Assembly (NCBI RefSeq): GCF_041912895.1
Contig: NZ_JAYSGI010000002.1
Span: 1-64,000 of the forward strand
DNA: 64,000 nt
Direction: 5' to 3'
DNA from: Pelagerythrobacter sp041912895
Lineage (GTDB): Bacteria > Pseudomonadota > Alphaproteobacteria > Sphingomonadales > Sphingomonadaceae
The position numbers and the translations under genes are program-made. How positions within the stretch are numbered: position 1 is the first letter of the stretch; each line of letters starts with the position of its first letter. The notes under the pieces were generated by a model. That model worked only from the letters and a program-made list of their open reading frames with translations, was not told the origin of the DNA and did no database searches. This document shows, piece by piece, positions 24,218 through 32,118 of the stretch.

Positions 24218-24973
24218 ATGGGCGATGCAACACCACAGGGCGAAACCAAAACTACGGCCGGGCAAACCATCCGGCCCGGCGAGGCCGCGCATTTCGGCAA
24301 GCTGGCGCGCGACTGGTGGGATCCGAAGGGCTCCTCAGCCATGCTCCACAGGCTCAACCCGGTGCGGCTCGGCTTCGTGCGCGAAGCGATCGATGCGCAC
24401 TGGGGCGTCGACGCGGCGCTGCGACCGCTGGCCGGCAAGAGCGCGCTCGACGTCGGTTGCGGTGCGGGCCTGTTGTGCGAACCGCTCGCCCGCCTCGGCG
24501 CGGACGTGACCGGGGTCGACGCCGCGCCCGAGAACGTCGCCGCCGCCGCGCACCATGCCGAGGGCGCCGGGCTCGATATCCGCTACGTCTCGGGAGAGAT
24601 CGGCGCGTTGGACCTCGGCAGGTTCGATCTCGTGACCTGTCTCGAGGTGATCGAACACGTCGCGGACAAACCCGCCTTCATCGCCGCGCTGGCGGCCCGC
24701 CTCGCGCCCGGCGGGCTGATGGTCCTCTCCACCCCCAACCGCACCCCGCAATCGCGCCTGCTGCTGGTCGGCGCGGCCGAAGCGGTTGGCGCGATCCCGC
24801 GCGGGACGCATCACTGGGAGGATTTCGCCACGCCCGACGAATTGCGCGAGCTGCTGGCCGATGCCGGGCTGGCGATGGGGGAGCCGCGCGGCATCGCCTT
24901 CTCGCCATCGAAGGGCCTGCACCTATCGGGCGATCTGGCACTGAACTATATCGCCACCGCGACGCGCGCCTAA
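24218..24973 (+). CDS. ubiG: UbiG, ubiquinone O-methyltransferase
   Basis: The 251-residue SAM-dependent methyltransferase performs both O-methylations in ubiquinone synthesis. The early helix FGKLARDWWDPKGSSAMLHRLNPVRLGF is the family signature; motif I is ALDVGCGAGLLCEPLARLG, motif II VTGVDAAPENVAAA, and later FDLVTCLEVIEHV and APGGLMVLSTPNRT. The start ATG 24218 lies 53 bases from the divergent lysC start. Its stop TAA overlaps the stop of the converging saccharopine-dehydrogenase-like gene (shared bases 24970-24973). Confidence 0.96.
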   Translation: MGDATPQGETKTTAGQTIRPGEAAHFGKLARDWWDPKGSSAMLHRLNPVRLGFVREAIDAHWGVDAALRPLAGKSALDVGCGAGLLCEPLARLGADVTGVDAAPENVAAAAHHAEGAGLDIRYVSGEIGALDLGRFDLVTCLEVIEHVADKPAFIAALAARLAPGGLMVLSTPNRTPQSRLLLVGAAEAVGAIPRGTHHWEDFATPDELRELLADAGLAMGEPRGIAFSPSKGLHLSGDLALNYIATATRA

Positions 24974-26592
24974 ACCCGCCGCAGCCGCCCACGGTAGTGC
25001 ACCACCGGGCCGACCAGCGGCAGCGCCACCGCCACGTCGAATACGAAATCGTCGCCCTCGGCGCGCTCGGTCGCGACGATCCGCGGCGCGAGGAATCGCG
25101 GCAGCGGGATGCGGAACGCGCTCCATCCGCGCAGCACCATGCGCAAGCCGAGCTCATCGCCCGGCAGATCGAACTGGAAGCGCAGCGGGCCGAAGCGCTC
25201 CTCGATCCTGCGCCCCGCCTGGCTCAGGTGGCTGTGGAAACGATGCAGGCCGAAGCTGCGGGTCCAGCGCTCGATCCCGTCCCGCTCGGCAAAGGCGACG
25301 TGGACCGGATAGTGGCCCGCAGGCGGAAAGCCCCCGATCGCGCCGGCCAGCCGCGCGAGCAGGGCGGCCCCGCGTTCGACGGTGCCTTCGCCCTCGGCCC
25401 CGCCGTCCCCGACAATCGCATGCATCGTGCGGACCGGTTCGGGTAGCCGATCGTAGCCCGCGCCCATCACCCGGCGATAGACCGGGGGATGCGCCGTTTC
25501 CTCGATCTCGGTCGCAGCGCGCAGGCCGCCCAGCAGTGGGCCGAAATCGCCGAGCGCGAACAGGCGCGACGTGTCGCGCGCACCGGCCTCGAGCGCCCCG
25601 TCGCGCAATCGCCGCGCGACGAGCTGCGCCGCGAGCACGGGTATCTCGGGGCCGTCGCCGTCTTCGGCGATCACCGTCCACCGGCGCAGCACCGGCTCGT
25701 CCCCCCGCCACCCGGCGGCTTCGACCGACATCGCCGAACGCGTGCTGCCATAACGCGCGAGCCGGCGCTGGAGCGGCAGCAGCATCCCGCCGAGCGCGGT
25801 TAAAGAGCGCAGCCAGCCCTGCCTGACGAGCGCCGACAACATGCGCCCCGCGATCATCTGCGCCGCGCTTTCGTTGCCGGCGCGGAACGACGCCGCGGGC
25901 GCGCCCGGCAGCGCCTGCGGCGCCAGTTCGAGGTCGGGAATGTCGGCGAGCGCGACCCACCGCGTCACCGGCCGCCGCCCGGCAACGGCGAACACGCGCC
26001 GCTGCAATCCGTGCAGCCCGAAAGCCTCGCTCCAGCGCCGCCCGTGCCACACGCGGATCGGCTTGCCCGCATAGCTCAGCGCCGCCGCGGCGATCAAGGC
26101 GCCACCGGTGGCCGCGGTCGAGGCTCCGAGCGCCATGTCGACCGCGTCGACCCGGTCGAGCGGCGCGGCCAGTTCGCGCAGCACCGCCCCGGTCAGCGCA
26201 GGCACGGTGGAGGCGCCCGCGAGCACCGCGACCCCAGCCGTCCGCGCCGCGTGGTCGAGTTCGCCGATGCCGCAGACGAAATCGCGCGCGTCGGCGAGAT
26301 CGGTATAGTGGACGCCCGCGGCGATGCAGGCTTGCGGCACGCGGTACGAGTTGCCCTGGAACGGCCCGGCCGCGTCGATCAGCAGGTCCGGCCGGGCCTC
26401 CGCGAGCACGGGCACGAGATCGCCCTCGCGATCGGCGCGCAGGGCCTCCGATCCTTGCAGCGTTCGGGCGAATCCTCGCGCTCGCGCAATGTCGCGCCCG
26501 GCGACGATCACCGTCCACCCGTCGCCCGCCAGCCGCCGCGACAGCCGCGCGCCGAACCCGCCGTAGCCGCCGAGGATGAGCACGCGGTTCAT
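24970..26592 (-). CDS. Saccharopine dehydrogenase-like NAD(P)-binding protein with C-terminal DUF4166
   Basis: The 540-residue protein has an N-terminal Rossmann domain (VLILGGYGGFGARLSRRLAG, then LLIDAAGPFQGNSYRVPQA and VHYTDLADARDFV), as in saccharopine dehydrogenase/trans-acting enoyl reductase proteins. The C-terminal about 190 residues (YRRVMGAGYDRLPEPVRTMH ... GGFPPAGHYPVHVAF ... ERFGPLRFQFDLP) match the DUF4166 pattern. The substrate is unknown. ATG 26592 overlaps the stop of the DCC-family gene (ATGA), so they are coupled; earlier in-frame codons lie inside that gene. Association with a DCC thiol protein is common for DUF4166 proteins, but no pathway is established. Confidence 0.85.
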   Translation of the reverse strand: MNRVLILGGYGGFGARLSRRLAGDGWTVIVAGRDIARARGFARTLQGSEALRADREGDLVPVLAEARPDLLIDAAGPFQGNSYRVPQACIAAGVHYTDLADARDFVCGIGELDHAARTAGVAVLAGASTVPALTGAVLRELAAPLDRVDAVDMALGASTAATGGALIAAAALSYAGKPIRVWHGRRWSEAFGLHGLQRRVFAVAGRRPVTRWVALADIPDLELAPQALPGAPAASFRAGNESAAQMIAGRMLSALVRQGWLRSLTALGGMLLPLQRRLARYGSTRSAMSVEAAGWRGDEPVLRRWTVIAEDGDGPEIPVLAAQLVARRLRDGALEAGARDTSRLFALGDFGPLLGGLRAATEIEETAHPPVYRRVMGAGYDRLPEPVRTMHAIVGDGGAEGEGTVERGAALLARLAGAIGGFPPAGHYPVHVAFAERDGIERWTRSFGLHRFHSHLSQAGRRIEERFGPLRFQFDLPGDELGLRMVLRGWSAFRIPLPRFLAPRIVATERAEGDDFVFDVAVALPLVGPVVHYRGRLRRV

Positions 26593-26999
26593 GGCAGCAC
26601 CCGCCGCGCCTGCTCGGGCGTGGGCACGAAGCAGCGTTCGCGCCGCCCGAACCAGCGATAGCGGTTGCGCGCGACGAGGCCGTAGACCGCATCGCGCAAG
26701 GGCCGCGGTACGATCCGCAGTGCGCCGAGCGCCCTCCACGGCCAGCCGAGCCCTTCGGCGATGGCGAGCGCGGCATCGCTGTTGCGTCGCACCCGGTCGC
26801 CTTCGACGAGGATGAAGGTTTCCGGGTCGAGCGGGTCGATCCCGAAGCGCGCCATCAGCGCCGCGCCCGCTGCGCCCTGCATCGTCGCGAGGCGGAAATG
26901 CCCGCGCCGGTCATGCCTGAGGATGAAGCGCGCATTGGCCGAGCACAGGATGCAGTCGCCGTCGAACACCACGACCGGATGCGCCCCCGCCCCCGTCAC
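26589..26999 (-). CDS. DCC/DUF393 family thiol-disulfide protein
   Basis: The 136-residue protein begins VVVFDGDCILCSANARFIL, the DxDCxxC motif that names the DCC family, and continues with a thioredoxin-like layout (RLATMQGAAG ... ETFILVEGDRVRRNSDAAL). The C-terminal YGLVARNRYRWFG-RRE-CF pattern is also typical. Such proteins may act in thiol chemistry near membranes; the true role is not known. It is directly upstream of and overlapping with the saccharopine-dehydrogenase-like gene, and 4 bases downstream of the glycerophosphodiesterase gene, so the three form a minus-strand operon. Confidence 0.88.
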   Translation of the reverse strand: MTGAGAHPVVVFDGDCILCSANARFILRHDRRGHFRLATMQGAAGAALMARFGIDPLDPETFILVEGDRVRRNSDAALAIAEGLGWPWRALGALRIVPRPLRDAVYGLVARNRYRWFGRRERCFVPTPEQARRVLP

Positions 27000-27003
27000 A
27001 GCG

Positions 27004-28065
27004 TCAGTCGCTCACGGGAGCCGCGCAGCGCGCGCCATCGCGCGCAGCGACGCCGATCGCCGGATCGTCGGTAAAGATTCCCTTGACCCCCGCGCGCGCC
27101 AGCAGGGTCCAGATCTGTTCGGGGCAACCGCGCGCGGCATCGCTCTCCCCACGTCGCAGCGGCGGCGGCAGGAAGGCGTTTTCCTTGCGCAGTGTCCATG
27201 CATGGACATCCAGCCCGGCGGCGTGCGCGGCGGTGACGAGCCCACTCGGCGTCCCGTCGCCCTCCAGCACCAGCCGGATGTCCGCGCCGACCACGTCGGC
27301 GTATTCGGCGATCCGCTCCATCCCGGCCATCGTCACCATGTCGGCATAGCGCATGTCGGGCGCTTCCGCCGGGCCGCCTTCGACCGTGACGAGCTGCACC
27401 AGCCGGTAATCGCTTTCGCGCGCCAGCCGCTTCAGCGGCGCGACCTCGAAGCTCTGGATCAGCACCGGATCGTCCGGCTCCAGCCCGGCGTCGGCGAGCG
27501 CGCGCAGCATCAGCGCGACCGTGTCGAGCCCCGCCTGTTCGCGCAGGAAGGTCGGGTGCTTGAGTTCGGGAACGAGCCCGATGCGGCGGCCCGTCTCGGC
27601 CTCCTTCGCCTTTACCAGCGCCGCGATCTCGGCGAACGTCGGCACCGGGTAGAGCCCGTCGAACCGCGCATTCGCGGGCCGCAGCGCGGGTAGCCGCTCC
27701 TTCGCGCGCAAGGTGCGCAATTCGGCGAGCGTGAAGTCTTCCACGAACCAGCCGGTCACGCTCTGCCCGTCGATGTCCTTCGTCTGCCGGCGATCGGCGA
27801 ATTCGGCATGATCGGCGACGTCGGTGGTGCCCGAAATCTCGTTCTCGTGCCGCGCGACGAGCACGCCGTCCTTGGTCGCCACCAGGTCCGGTTCGATATA
27901 GTCCGCGCCCTGGTCGATCGCGCGTTCGTAGGCCGCCAGCGTATGCTCGGGCCGTTCGCCGCTCGCACCGCGGTGGGCGATCACCAGCACGCCGTCACCG
28001 CCTTGGGCCAGCGCCGGTGCGGCCGCGAGGCAGGCGAGCAGCGCCGTTAGCCAAATCTTGACCAT
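27004..28065 (-). CDS. Glycerophosphodiester phosphodiesterase, secreted
   Basis: The 353-residue enzyme has a signal peptide (IWLTALLACLAAAPALA) and a GDPD TIM barrel: VIAHRGASGERPEHTLAAY (catalytic His, metal site), GADYIEPDLVATKDGVLVARHE (Glu/Asp metal ligands and second His), and near the end LDVHAWTLRKEN and KGIFTDDPAIG. It splits glycerophosphodiesters to glycerol-3-phosphate and an alcohol in the periplasm, as GlpQ does. The sequence between is longer than in cytosolic UgpQ, which also favours the GlpQ type. ATG 28065 begins the signal peptide; the divergent small gene starts only 22 bases away. Confidence 0.93.
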   Translation of the reverse strand: MVKIWLTALLACLAAAPALAQGGDGVLVIAHRGASGERPEHTLAAYERAIDQGADYIEPDLVATKDGVLVARHENEISGTTDVADHAEFADRRQTKDIDGQSVTGWFVEDFTLAELRTLRAKERLPALRPANARFDGLYPVPTFAEIAALVKAKEAETGRRIGLVPELKHPTFLREQAGLDTVALMLRALADAGLEPDDPVLIQSFEVAPLKRLARESDYRLVQLVTVEGGPAEAPDMRYADMVTMAGMERIAEYADVVGADIRLVLEGDGTPSGLVTAAHAAGLDVHAWTLRKENAFLPPPLRRGESDAARGCPEQIWTLLARAGVKGIFTDDPAIGVAARDGARCAAPVSD

Positions 28066-28087
28066 GGTGTGCGACAGTGATCCGGTC

Positions 28088-28255
28088 ATGTTGAAGAAGC
28101 TCCTCTTCGTGGCGGCTGCCGTGATCGGGCTCATCTACGGGTCTGGCAGCGATCTGGCCTCGGTCAAGCGCGCTATGCTCGGCGCGGCGAACGACAATGC
28201 GCGCGGCTTCACCCCGGCCGACGACGGCGGCTGGGGCTCCGGCTCGACCTACTGA
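28088..28255 (+). CDS. Small secreted or membrane-anchored hypothetical protein
   Basis: A 55-residue product starts MLKKLLFVAAAVIGLIYGSG, a short basic end plus hydrophobic core, followed by a polar Gly/Ser/Asp-rich tail ending GWGSGSTY. It could be a signal peptide or a single membrane anchor. No family is recognised. It is divergent from the glycerophosphodiesterase gene and its end overlaps the ArsC-like gene end by 7 bases. Codon use looks like the rest of the genome, so it is probably real. Confidence 0.55.
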   Translation: MLKKLLFVAAAVIGLIYGSGSDLASVKRAMLGAANDNARGFTPADDGGWGSGSTY

Positions 28256-28596
28256 AGCGCCGCTGCCCATTCGTCTGGCGAAAACCCCACCAGCAGCCCG
28301 CCCGGATGTTCGACCACCGGCCGCTTGATCATGCTCGGATGCTGTTGCAGCAGCGTGACGGCCTTGTCGGCGTCGATATCGGCCTTCTCCGCATCGGACA
28401 GCTTACGAAAGGTCGTCCCGCGCCGGTTGAGAACGGTATCCACCCCTGCGGCGGCGATCCAGCGCCGCAGCTTCGCGGGATCGGCGCTTTCCTTCTTGTA
28501 GTCGTGGAAGGTGTAGTCGATCCCCTCGGCCTCGAGCCACAGCCTCGCCTTCTTCACCGTGTCGCAATTGGGGATGCCGTAGACCTCGATGCTCAT
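28249..28596 (-). CDS. ArsC/Spx family protein (YffB-like)
   Basis: The 115-residue thioredoxin-fold protein begins MSIEVYGIPNCDTVKKARLW, with one active-site-type cysteine in NCDT, then YTFHDYKK, VDTVLNRRGTTFRKL and PSMIKRPVVEHPGGLLVGF. This is the arsenate reductase-like (ArsC/YffB) family. YffB members may be glutathione-dependent thiol reductases; true arsenate reduction cannot be claimed. Its ATG overlaps the stop of the ABM gene (ATGA), giving a coupled chain yebC-ruvC-ABM-ArsC. Confidence 0.9.
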   Translation of the reverse strand: MSIEVYGIPNCDTVKKARLWLEAEGIDYTFHDYKKESADPAKLRRWIAAAGVDTVLNRRGTTFRKLSDAEKADIDADKAVTLLQQHPSMIKRPVVEHPGGLLVGFSPDEWAAALQ

Positions 28597-28907
28597 GTGT
28601 CGTCCTCGATGCGGAATTCGTGGATGCGCGGATCGTCGCAGGCGAACAGCGTATATCCGGCGTAGAATTCGCGCCGCCCGCGCGCCTGCGTTGCGCGATG
28701 TTCGGCGAGCCTGCCCCAGCCGCGCGCCGAGGCCTCGTCCGCCCATTCGGACAGCGCGATCACCTCGCCGTCGTCGGCGGTGTAGCTCTTGAACGAAAGA
28801 TAGCCGGGCTGCGCCTGCGCCAGTGCGAGCATTCGTTCGGATTCCGCCTCGTAGGCCGCGTAGTCGATATCGGCGCGCTTGCGGTTGCGGGACACGACGA
28901 GGAACAT
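28593..28907 (-). CDS. ABM-domain (antibiotic biosynthesis monooxygenase-like) protein
   Basis: The 104-residue protein reads MFLVVSRNRKRADIDYAAYE ... MLALAQAQPGYLSFKSYTADDGEVIALSEW ... REFYAGYTLFACDDPRIHEF. This is the ferredoxin-like dimeric alpha/beta barrel fold of ABM proteins, which include heme-degrading and quinone-oxidising enzymes as well as proteins without known activity. The ATG at 28907 shares its A with the ruvC stop (TGATG). The context between ruvC and an ArsC-like gene gives no functional hint. Confidence 0.85.
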   Translation of the reverse strand: MFLVVSRNRKRADIDYAAYEAESERMLALAQAQPGYLSFKSYTADDGEVIALSEWADEASARGWGRLAEHRATQARGRREFYAGYTLFACDDPRIHEFRIEDDT

Positions 28908-29380
28908 CAGCCGCGCCCGCCCAGATGCGCGTCGGCGATGGCCACCGCCAGCGCGTCCGCCGCATCGGCGCCCGCGACTTGCGCGCCGGGCAGCAGGACC
29001 TTGAGCATGGCCTGGACCTGGCGCTTGTCCGCTGCGCCGGTGCCGACCACCGCCTTCTTCACCAGCCGCGCGGCATGTTCGCGCACCTCGATATTCGCCA
29101 CGCCGCACGCCGCCAGCACCGCGCCGCGCGCCTGCGCGAGCTTGAGCGTCGATTGCGGGTTCTTGTTGGCGAACACTTCCTCCGCCGCCGCGCGATCGGG
29201 CCGGTGCGCCGCGATCACTTCGGCCACGCCCGCCTGCAACACCGCGAGCCGCGCGGCCATCGGCGCCTTCGCATCGGTCGCGATCTGGCCGTTTGCGACA
29301 TGCGACAGCCGCGCGCCCTCGACCCGCACCACGCCCCAGCCGGTGCAGCTGAGCGAAGGATCGAGCCCGAGGATCAGCAT
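28907..29380 (-). CDS. ruvC: Crossover junction endonuclease RuvC
   Basis: The 157-residue Holliday-junction resolvase has the four catalytic acids in the expected places: D7 in LGLDPSLSCTGWG, a glutamate in AAEEVFANKNPQSTLKLAQA, and the C-terminal aspartates in GADAADALAVAIADAH. It cuts four-way junctions during recombination repair together with RuvAB; ruvAB are not in the window. ATG 29380 gives MLILGLD, the normal start. It follows yebC by 4 bases, the common yebC-ruvC order of proteobacteria. Confidence 0.97.
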   Translation of the reverse strand: MLILGLDPSLSCTGWGVVRVEGARLSHVANGQIATDAKAPMAARLAVLQAGVAEVIAAHRPDRAAAEEVFANKNPQSTLKLAQARGAVLAACGVANIEVREHAARLVKKAVVGTGAADKRQVQAMLKVLLPGAQVAGADAADALAVAIADAHLGGRG

Positions 29381-29384
29381 CGGA

Positions 29385-30128
29385 TCAGTCGAGCTTCTCC
29401 ATGATCTCATCCGAAATCTCGTAGTTGCCCCACACCGTCTGCACGTCGTCGTCGTCGTCGAGCGCGTCGACCAGCTTGAGCAGCGTGCCGGCGTCCTTCT
29501 CGTCGAGTTCGACCGTGAGGTTGGGCTTCCACGCCAGCTTGACCGTCTCGGCCTCGCCCAGCGCCTTTTCGAGCGCGGAGGAAACTTCGTGCAAGTCGTC
29601 CGCCGCGGTCCAGATCTCGTGGCCGTCGTCGTCCGACTGGATGTCCTCGGCCCCCGCTTCCATCGCCGCCTCGAGGATCTTGTCCTCGCCGCCCGCCGAT
29701 GCCGGATAGTAGATCAGCCCGAGCCGCTCGAAGCCGTGCGCCACCGAGCCCGATGCGCCGAGATTGCCGCCGTTCTTGCTGAACGCCGTGCGCACGTTGG
29801 TGGCGGTGCGGTTGCGGTTGTCGGTCAGCGCCTCGACGATGATCGCGCTGCCGCCGGGGCCGTAGCCTTCGTAGCGGACCTCTTCGTAGTCGTCGCCTTC
29901 GTTGGCACTCGCCTTGTCGATCGCGCGCTGGATATTGTCCTTGGGCATCGACTGCGCCTTGGCCGCGTTGACCGCCAGCCGCAGGCGCGGATTCATGTCG
30001 GGGTCGGGCATGCCCATCTTGGCCGCGACGGTGATCTCGCGCGAAAGCTTGGAGAACATCGCCGAGCGCTTTTTATCCTGCGCGCCCTTGCGATGCATGA
30101 TGTTCTTGAACTTGGAATGGCCTGCCAT
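29385..30128 (-). CDS. yebC: YebC/PmpR family DNA-binding regulator / translation factor
   Basis: The 247-residue protein has the signature MAGHSKFKNIMHRKGAQDKKR, followed by PKDNIQRAIDKASAN, YEGYGPGGSAIIVEALTDN and the acidic tail NEGD-like C-terminal region (LDDDDDVQTVWGNYEI). The family binds DNA and is linked to transcription of ruvC and, in recent work on homologues, to translation of polyproline stretches. Full length is present. Upstream lies a 95-base gap to the GNAT gene that contains an imperfect inverted repeat (GATCAGCGGCGC ... GCGCCGCGGCTGATC), possibly a terminator for the preceding genes. Confidence 0.96.
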   Translation of the reverse strand: MAGHSKFKNIMHRKGAQDKKRSAMFSKLSREITVAAKMGMPDPDMNPRLRLAVNAAKAQSMPKDNIQRAIDKASANEGDDYEEVRYEGYGPGGSAIIVEALTDNRNRTATNVRTAFSKNGGNLGASGSVAHGFERLGLIYYPASAGGEDKILEAAMEAGAEDIQSDDDGHEIWTAADDLHEVSSALEKALGEAETVKLAWKPNLTVELDEKDAGTLLKLVDALDDDDDVQTVWGNYEISDEIMEKLD

Positions 30129-30223
30129 GGGTACCTTCGCGAAACGTGTGGATCAGCGGCGCGCCGCATCGTCCCCGCGCTCCTAGCGAAGCCGGGCGTG
30201 CCGGGCAATCGCGCCGCGGCTGA

Positions 30224-30691
30224 TCAGGGCGCAATATCGAAGTGCAGCACCTCCTCGCGCGTGCCGAGCTTGCCGTAGAGCGCGCGGGCGGGTTCGTCTT
30301 CCGGCGCGGTATCGGCCTGGACGTAGACCATCCATGCGCCGATCTCGCGCGCGATGCGGCGCAATGCCTCGATCAATGCCGTGGCCACCCCGCGGCGGCG
30401 GCAGCTTTCGGCGACCGCGAGATCGTAGATGTAGACTTCGCTGCGCGCCTGTTCGAACTTGGGCAGCACATAGGCTGCGAGCGCGCCTACCATCTTTCCC
30501 TCGCCCTCCGCGACGAGCAGCACGGTTTCTGCACGCGCGAGCAGGGCGTCGGCATAGGCATCGTCAGGAGGATTCGCAGCGTAATTCTCGCGATCGTCGA
30601 ACGCAGCGCCAAACAGCGTATTCATGGCGCGGAAACGCGGCAGATCGCCCGGCCCGAGCCGCGCGACGGCGAACTCCGCCGTGCCGGTCAG
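30224..30691 (-). CDS. GNAT acetyltransferase of the AAC(3)-I type
   Basis: The protein contains FRAMNTLFGAAFDDRENY, then VLLVAEGEGKMVGALAAYVLP, SEVYIYDLAVAESCRRRGVATALIEAL (acetyl-CoA loop), and a C-terminal WMVYVQADTAPEDEPARALY-KLG. This is the pattern of AAC(3)-I-like GNAT enzymes; actual aminoglycoside acetylation is not implied. The start is unclear: homology-like sequence (VARLGPGDLPRF) extends upstream of the first internal ATG (30625), back to about 30690 where only a CTG overlaps the ybjQ stop. ATG 30802 would overlap ybjQ by 115 bases. I give the CTG position as the likely domain start; a pipeline may prefer 30625. Confidence 0.7.
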   Translation of the reverse strand: MTGTAEFAVARLGPGDLPRFRAMNTLFGAAFDDRENYAANPPDDAYADALLARAETVLLVAEGEGKMVGALAAYVLPKFEQARSEVYIYDLAVAESCRRRGVATALIEALRRIAREIGAWMVYVQADTAPEDEPARALYGKLGTREEVLHFDIAP

Positions 30692-31035
30692 ACCTTCACC
30701 GCCGTGCCGCTGGCCGAGACCATCAGCATCGAGCCGGTGTCGCCGATCACCTCGTAATCGAGATCGACGCCCACCACCGCGTTGCCGCCGCGCGCGCCGC
30801 ATTCGGCCTGCAATTCCTCGATCGCCTGTTCGCGCGCGTCGCGCAGGATGCGCTCGTAGCTGCCCGAGCGCCCGCCGACGATGTCGCGGATATTGGCGAA
30901 CAGGTCGCGGAACAGGTTGGCGCCGACGATCACTTCGCCGGTGACCACGCCGAGATAGTCCTGGATCGGCCGCCCCTCGATCGTGTGCGTGGTGGTGACG
31001 ATGATGCCGCGCGCGTCTTTCCAGGGGCTAGCCAT
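30688..31035 (-). CDS. YbjQ/UPF0145 family protein
   Basis: The 115-residue protein matches the YbjQ family of small pentameric proteins: IIVTTTHTIEGRPIQDYLGVVTGE, a segment GANLFRDLFANIRDIVGGRSGSYE, EQAIEELQAECGARGGNAVVGVDLDYEVIG and a closing beta strand SMLMVSASGTAV. The function is not established, although some entries are called heavy-metal-binding. Its ATG lies within the end of the SDR gene (8-base overlap), and its stop abuts the GNAT frame, so the three genes appear co-transcribed from the SDR gene. Confidence 0.93.
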   Translation of the reverse strand: MASPWKDARGIIVTTTHTIEGRPIQDYLGVVTGEVIVGANLFRDLFANIRDIVGGRSGSYERILRDAREQAIEELQAECGARGGNAVVGVDLDYEVIGDTGSMLMVSASGTAVKV

Positions 31036-31906
31036 TGACGATCGTTCCTCCGTTGGGATGCAGGACCTGCCCCGACATATAGGACGAATCCTCGCAGGCG
31101 AGGAACAGGAAGGCGGGCGCGACTTCGTTCGGCTGGCCGGGGCGGCCCATCGGCGTGCCTTCGCCGAAGTGCTCCATCTTCTCGGGGCTCGCGCCGCCGA
31201 AGGGGTTGAGTGGGGTCCAGATCGGCCCCGGCGCGACCGCGTTCACGCGGATTCCATCGCCGACGAGGTTTTCGCTGAGCGAGCGGGTGAAGGCGGTGAT
31301 CGCGCCCTTGGTCGCCGAATAGTCGAGCAGCTCGCTTGCGCCCTGGTACATCGTCACGCTGGTGCAATTAACGATCGCGGCGCCCTTTTTCAGATGCGGG
31401 CGCGCCGCTTGGACGAGGTAGAACATCGAAAAGATGTTGGTCTGGAACGTGCGCTGGAGCTGCTCGACCGTGATGTCCTCGATGTTCTTGTCGGGATGCT
31501 GCTCGCCCGCGTTGTTGACCAGCACGTCGAGCCGGCCCCACTTGTCGATCACCTTGGCGACGAGCGCCTTGCCGACCGCGGGATCGCCCAGATCGCCTTC
31601 GTGCAGCAGCGCCTCGCCGCCTTCCTGCTCGATCGCGTCCGCCGTGATCCGCGCGTCATCGTCTTCCTCGAGATAGGCGATGGCGACGTTCGCCCCCTCG
31701 CGCGCGAACAGCACCGCGGTCGCGCGCCCGATCCCGCTGTCGCCGCCGGTGACGATCGCGACCTTGCCTTTCAGCCGCCCCGATCCCGGATAGCGCGGCT
31801 CCCACTCGGGCTTATCGCCCATCGCGGCTTCGTGGCCGGGCATCTTCGGCTCTTCGCCGGTTTCCTCGACGAAAGCCTTGTCGACGGGCTCGGTGGTTCC
31901 GGACAT
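31028..31906 (-). CDS. SDR family oxidoreductase (YghA/YhdF-like)
   Basis: The 292-residue short-chain dehydrogenase has an N-terminal extension typical of this stress-associated subfamily (MPGHEAAMGDKPEWEPRYPGSGRLKGK), the coenzyme site VTGGDSGIGRATAVL, NNAGEQ in the NNAG position, catalytic Ser in NCTSVTMYQG and the Tyr-Lys pair in YSATKGA. The end TGQVLHPNGG-like SGQVLHPNGGTIVNG is conserved. Reported members oxidise or reduce small sugars or aldehydes; the substrate here is unknown. ATG 31906 is the first start that fits the family length. Confidence 0.92.
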   Translation of the reverse strand: MSGTTEPVDKAFVEETGEEPKMPGHEAAMGDKPEWEPRYPGSGRLKGKVAIVTGGDSGIGRATAVLFAREGANVAIAYLEEDDDARITADAIEQEGGEALLHEGDLGDPAVGKALVAKVIDKWGRLDVLVNNAGEQHPDKNIEDITVEQLQRTFQTNIFSMFYLVQAARPHLKKGAAIVNCTSVTMYQGASELLDYSATKGAITAFTRSLSENLVGDGIRVNAVAPGPIWTPLNPFGGASPEKMEHFGEGTPMGRPGQPNEVAPAFLFLACEDSSYMSGQVLHPNGGTIVNG

Positions 31907-32118
31907 GCGCGTTCCTTCCATGCAATCAGGTGGTTGCATGGAAGGAAAGCGCGGTTCGAGATTACGGTTCCTGCATCAATGCACGCAGCACGCCTCAGCC
32001 GAGCCCGAGCGCCAGCTCAGAAGATCACTCACGAACGGACTCTGCAGTCTCTCGCTTAATTCTTCTACTCAGCATAACGAGGCCGCAAAGTTGCGCTGTG
32101 AAAGAGAGTTTGAGTGGA
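31907..32118. other. Intergenic region with base composition change
   Basis: About 210 bases between divergent genes. The left part starts with ordinary GC; from about 31960 the sequence becomes AT-richer (for example CTTAATTCTTCTACTCAGC) and continues so into the HEPN-like gene. A GAGTGGA ribosome site lies just before ATG 32119. No further gene is visible; it probably carries the promoters of both flanking genes. Confidence 0.5.

Noticed and set aside
24218..24973. Possible operon of ubiG with lysC.
   Set aside because: The genes are divergent, and their relation is only sharing a 53-base intergenic region.
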